A stretch of 45,934 nucleotides of DNA, taken from NCBI GenBank assembly GCA_000697055.1, contig JNDT01001661.1, positions 1-45,934 on the forward strand. Direction: 5' to 3'. Shown one piece after another: positions 43,468 through 45,934 of the stretch. Below the pieces are notes generated by a model. It saw only the letters and a program-made list of their open reading frames with translations. It had not been told where the DNA came from and did no database searches. This stretch comes from Saksenaea vasiformis B4078. Lineage: Eukaryota; Mucoromycota; Mucoromycetes; Mucorales; Saksenaeaceae. Numbering within the stretch: position 1 is the first letter of the stretch; each line of letters opens with the position of its first letter. The position numbers and the translations under genes are program-made.

Positions 43468-45209
43468 GCACCATTTCGTGGAGCAGTGAAGATGCAGGCT
43501 CAAAGCATAATGCAAAGCTTTCTATTGGTAAAAATTATTAGGAAAAACAAAGCTTGAAAGGTAAATACATAGTAACCAAAGTTACTTAATGGTATTCGTT
43601 CGAGTCAGCCAGTATCTTTTGACGAGTGACCAAAACAGGCTGCTTTGGATCATTTTAATAGCATATCTCCAGGTCTTCCGTATCGTCAATAGTTTTTCCT
43701 TAGCCTAATTACATTTTATTCATTGAAACGTCCATATAAAAAAAAAGAACATGCAAATAGTTTGATCCCAGCTAATGTTTCATTTTTGTCGTACTGGAAG
43801 ACAGCAATGAGTTGACAGAATGAAATAACAGAACGAGACAACAAAGCATTTTGCCACATCTCCTAGACGACAAGTCAGCATCAAAAAATGCGACAGGGTG
43901 ATTTTGAAAATCCCCTTTTTACCAGGTGCGACAAGTAATTCCGGAAACACTGCAGTTCTGTAAAAACCAGTCAGCGAGGTATACTGCATACCAACTTTGC
44001 CTCAGCTCTAAAAGTTCGATTTCGAGAGCATAACACCGAACACTCTCCTGGAGGGCTTACACAGATCTTCATGTGTCTTTAAACGAAGTTTTGATTGGAT
44101 AGACAATAGTTACGCCTGGTGCATCTATTTAAAAATTATGCATCTGGAAGGTCAATTTCTGGGCGAAACTTACCTTCCTTCCCTTGCTACAATGAACTAT
44201 CATTTTGATAATTCCGTTGTTGTTGTAACAGCACAAACGCGTGGTATAAACGCGTTAAATACCACGTAACCAGTCTCATAGACCTGGCAGCTTCCATACA
44301 CTCGACAACCGTCCTTTCAATCACACTGGAGATGCAAGCGCACCCAAGACCTCGCTTCTATAAACAGACGATCAGAGTGTTCGTGTATCTCGTTGACCGT
44401 GATAAGGGTCCCGGCAGATGGAAAGCATCTAGTACATCGATTAGAAGGAAACAATGATGTTCAGCTGGTCTCGTCCACCTTATTCAACGAACGACTAATA
44501 CAGAAGCCAATGTCGTACATGGCCTTACCAATCTAGGAGTGGCACTCGCACTATAGTCCAATAGCTGTGGGTGATCGATGAGCACAATAACTGCTCCTGT
44601 AATCTTTCGCGATATTCACCGACGAATTGACATTCAACGGCACAAAGACGGAAATGCCAGCAGTAGAATAGGACCTATCCTGTAACAACAAGAAGCATGA
44701 ATAGAAATCCATACAACTATGCCAGATATTTACCCAAATGCGCCATTCATCTTTTAGAAAAATAATGAAGAAATCAGAAAGCACAAATGTTATTCCCTAA
44801 CAAACATTTTGAAGTGACACATAGCCTGGAGTTCTATGCTATACAGTGTAGACTGAATTTGGATCAATGCTTTTACAGATAATGCACCCATTCCATAAAA
44901 AGTACGTCAGTTTGCGGAACAGCGTGTCTGTTTCTATATTCTTTGTTTGTTTTTTTTTAGATGTAGACAAAGAATTCTAGTCAGAGAAGGAACTAGGAAC
45001 AATCGACTCCTCGTATCACGGCAGGAGCTATTGAGATATGTGTTAAACTGGACTTGAAGTTCATCAAACTGAGTACGAATTTCGCACCAAAATCGTCTGA
45101 AGTCATCCAAAAACCTTGGTAACCCAGTGACTGGCTAACACATGCGCGTCGCTTGATCTCTCTGTTCCTTCCTTTCTCTCTCTCTCTCTCTCTATTGCGC
45201 ATACAGTCC
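43468..45209. other. 1.7-kb gene-poor stretch before the polo kinase
   Basis: Minus-strand scraps at 43780-43989 and 44551-44784 are open but unrecognised. A pyrimidine-rich CT run at 45172-45194 lies just before the kinase start and resembles an intron end or a core-promoter element: ATACAG at 45201-45206 is a plausible acceptor of a 5' UTR intron. Confidence 0.4.
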
Positions 45210-45934
45210 ATGTCTGCCAATTGGAGGTCGCCTAACGATGCACAAAAAGCACCTATTAATCGCAGATCACCCTACATTCCTCCATTAATCAACTCCACCC
45301 GAACACCACAAAATAATGTCATGCGACCTCCAGGGGGAAGACAGCCTCTGGGTGAATTAAAAGTTGTGCTACCTAATAATCTCCGTAAATCCCCCACCGA
45401 AACGAATGAACGCTGCAAACCTGTATCAAATCCTGCTTGGCAATTACTCCAAGCAAACAGACCGCGACCTGGCCCTCTTACACGTACCCCTTTTCCGCGA
45501 TCGCATAAACACGCCGTCGTTGCTGATCGCGATGTTCCTTCGATCATGCATGACAAAAAATACCAACGATCCTATAAAAAACTTGGCTATCTTGGAGAGG
45601 TACATACACACATATAGACCCCGAAAGTTATCGTGTTCCTAGTAACATCGTTCTATCGTAGGGCGGATTTGCAAAATGCTATAAGATTACCGACGAAGCC
45701 TCCAAGGCGTACGCAGTAAAAGTTATTTCGAAATCGACGTTACGGGATCCCAAGAACAAGGCCAAACTATTCGCCGAAATCAATATCCATCGTAGCATGA
45801 AACACAAAACGATTGTTCGATTTATTCGTTGCTTCGAAGATACGGCCAACGTGTACCTCATTGTTGAACTTTGTCCCAACAAGGTAGATTAGTTCACTCC
45901 ACATTCTTTATTATTTACAGATAACTGTACCAGA
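45210..45934 (+). CDS. Polo-like kinase, N-terminal part (cut by window end)
   Basis: Exon 1 (45210-45599) has a 110-residue basic, Pro/Ser-rich lead from MSANWRSPNDAQK, then YKKLGYLGE. Exon 2 (45662-45883) continues GGFAKCYKITDEASKAYAVK, giving the glycine loop of polo kinases (GGFAKCY) and the ATP lysine Lys150 in AVKVISKS. EINIHRSMKHKTIVRF and VYLIVELCPNK follow, reaching the hinge. Intron 2 opens at 45884 and its acceptor lies past the window end. Polo-like kinases drive mitotic entry, spindle and septation events; the polo boxes would be downstream. I prefer ATG 45210 to the in-frame ATG at 45153 because the 57 bp between read as a CT tract. Confidence 0.92.

Overview
The window looks like a nuclear contig from an early-diverging filamentous fungus, most likely a Mucorales member (Mucoromycota). 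It has short spliceosomal introns (about 50-90 bp) in nearly every gene. It carries a GPI-type chitin deacetylase of the zygomycete sort, a Whi2-like BTB protein, and relics of transposon families typical of Mucorales, including a Fanzor (eukaryotic TnpB-like) gene. Species cannot be fixed from the sequence alone.

Layout. 1-0.55 kb: end of a tyrosine-recombinase (DIRS-type) element with a perfect 40-bp inverted repeat. 1.5-2.7 kb: a ten-exon Rab2-type GTPase (+). 3.7-8.7 kb: decayed mobile-element territory, centred on a dead Fanzor gene (4.9-6.36 kb). 8.7-28.2 kb: a compact block of minus-strand genes: a PPxY membrane protein, Sec61 alpha, chitin deacetylase, a Cti6-like PHD protein, a 14-exon tricalbin, a disordered unknown protein and a SCAMP. 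The block is interrupted only by 22.8-25.4 kb of relics. 28.6-29.3 kb: a broken unknown ORF. 29.8-32.0 kb: an Ale1-type MBOAT lysophospholipid acyltransferase (+) and DPM2 (-). 32.6-34.0 kb: a DUF6729-like relic and a Tc1/IS630-type transposase relic. 34.4-37.5 kb: a polyQ unknown protein (+), DPM3 (+) and ribosomal protein eS17 (-). 37.5-39.7 kb: relics. 39.8-41.0 kb: a Whi2-like BTB protein (+). 41.5-41.85 kb: a 39-bp minisatellite. 42.9-43.5 kb: a TIR-like sequence followed by a resolvase-like small ORF. 45.2 kb to the end: the start of a polo-like kinase (+).

Functional theme. Many intact genes serve the endomembrane system: Sec61 (translocation), DPM2 and DPM3 (accessory subunits of the same dolichol-phosphate-mannose synthase, 4.3 kb apart), Ale1-like acyltransferase (phospholipid remodelling in the ER), tricalbin (ER-plasma membrane contact), SCAMP and Rab2 (post-ER traffic), and a GPI-anchored cell-wall deacetylase whose anchor needs dolichol-phosphate-mannose. 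Genes face both ways and are separately spliced, so this is linkage and not an operon.

Exon boundaries given here come from reading donor, acceptor and frame by eye. Every multi-exon model listed as a CDS with confidence above 0.7 closes in frame, apart from the polo kinase, which the window end cuts.
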